64,000 nucleotides of DNA, from assembly GCF_040115645.1 (NCBI RefSeq), contig NC_089557.1, positions 1,860,001 to 1,924,000 of the forward strand, written 5' to 3'. Position numbers and translations under genes: made by a program. Of the stretch, positions 63,001-64,000 are shown piece by piece. The stretch's first letter is position 1, and each line of letters begins with the position of its first letter. A model generated the notes under the pieces. The model saw only the letters and a program-made list of their open reading frames with translations. It made no database searches and had not been told where the DNA came from. The stretch comes from Euwallacea fornicatus (taxonomy: Eukaryota > Arthropoda > Insecta > Coleoptera > Curculionidae).

Positions 63001-64000
63001 AAAAAAAGGCCTCCGGCAACTTTTTTTACTGGCGAACTTTGATACGTCCGTTTAATCGAAAATTTGTTTGTTTCCAAACCAATTAACACCGCGAAACAGG
63101 AAGGTTTTGCATGTAAATTTCTCGGAGCTGCTAAAGTTCCTTTTGAGCCATAATCACCTCATAAATTGTGAAACGACAAAGGAATAAAACAAAGAACGGC
63201 AACAGTTGTAAACAGCATTAAATGTTTTTGTTCCAGGGGCATTAATCATAAAAGAAGTTGGGCGCGAGTTGCTCTCAGGACTCCGTTTATACCTTTTTTA
63301 AGACCGTTTTACGGTGCTTGAATCTCCAGAGGCATTAGAAATTACGAGTAATTTGATATCAGTGTGGTGGTCTGTGAAACTCAAAATATTTTCCTAAACG
63401 CGCTTCTTTATAAACAGAAGCGGGAAAAATGCTATTTCAATTAAAACGAAAATAGAGCCTGCTTGAATGACAAGCAGGACGGAGGCGTACGTTGTTCGTA
63501 CCTCACTTAAAAGTCCAATAAAACCCGTGCTTTCCTGTCAATAAAATCAATTTTACGAGTACATTGCTTCCGCTGTCCCCCACAGTTTCAATATGCACTA
63601 TTCATCTTGAGCCCGTCAAAGTCAGAAGTGGCAACTAATCTTCGCAAAGAGTTGAAGCCACGCATCACTCGGGCAGGCTTTATTCAAAACTCAATTTTAT
63701 CCCCAAAAGTCGGGGGGAACTTGCACCGTAAAAAAGATAAAACCGATAAAACTTAAAACGGGCCAAAAGTTTCCAAACCCCATCGAAAGTTTCTCGAAGC
63801 GCAACAAGACTTTTATCTTGCGCTCGCCACATTATGCTGATTTTTCCGTCTCGGGTTTTCAAAAGGTCGATTCCTGTGCACGTATGTAGAACACATATCG
63901 ATCTCTTCTTATCAAATTTTACTACTTTCGAACATCCAGTGGAATTTGAAACTTGAGACATTTTTAATTTCCCTTTTCGGACGCGACTTCCGAAACGTTT
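57074..64000. other. No supported gene
   Basis: AT-rich DNA with short open frames. It contains an imperfect hairpin (60509-60565) and two small hairpins (63401-63422, CGCTTCT arms; 63458-63478, CCTGCTTG arms). No coding exon was recognised. Confidence 0.5.
60509..60565. repeat. Imperfect hairpin, arms about 22 bases
   Basis: GGCTCAAGCCCAATC..GTTGAAT pairs with the right arm, whose reverse complement reads GGCTCAAGCTCAATCGTGAAT. The loop is about 11 bases. It has the size of a short stem-loop RNA, without other support. Confidence 0.4.

Noticed and set aside
1..64000. CRISPR array, operons, bacterial promoters or terminators
   Set aside because: No regularly spaced direct repeats or bacterial gene organisation; the splice sites and transposon types are those of an animal genome.

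Overview
This window looks like insect nuclear DNA (possibly a beetle; that is a guess from repeat style). It is AT-rich, has no long open reading frames, and has metazoan-type splice sites. It carries decayed Tc1/mariner-type transposases, many non-autonomous repeats beginning TA-CAGGG, and a short TTAGG-type (AACCT) tract. No bacterial or organellar features are visible.

The host gene I can support is on the minus strand: the 5' end of a discoidin domain receptor (Ddr, a collagen-type receptor tyrosine kinase). A first coding exon at 43149-43480 encodes a signal peptide and ends AACG|GTGAGT. An exon at 23165-23270 encodes the start of an F5/8 type C (discoidin) domain, with a strong polypyrimidine acceptor and an AG|GTGAGT donor. 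The two exons join in phase (1 nt + 2 nt). Intron A is therefore about 19.9 kb, and the next intron runs at least 23.2 kb to the left edge. No further discoidin, transmembrane or kinase exon was found. Sequence right of 43480 is upstream intron, non-coding exon or promoter DNA.

Left part (1-23164, intron B): a foldback element (101-679), a mariner C-terminal relic (2674-2995), a LINE reverse transcriptase scrap (about 3300), a Tc1 relic (about 7240-7530), three Tc3/IS630-type transposase relics (9650-9998, 10415-10637, 15690-15850), and a complete but dead Tc1-like element with about 125-bp inverted termini and TA duplications (10640-13830) that carries a second Tc1-like copy inside it. Two further foldback elements follow (17379-18624, with arms of roughly 500 bp, and about 19846-20560).

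Middle part (23271-43148, intron A): a G-rich tract, a hairpin, a palindrome cluster, one Tc3-type relic (25975-26105) and a foldback element (37140-37705). Right part (43481-64000): two TA-flanked MITEs (44330-44748, 46076-46620), a perfect 20-bp hairpin (57015-57073), and long low-feature DNA that may be regulatory.

No new multi-gene system is visible. The most notable structure is a series of long inverted-repeat elements inside the Ddr transcription unit, which would fold into long double-stranded RNA in the pre-mRNA.
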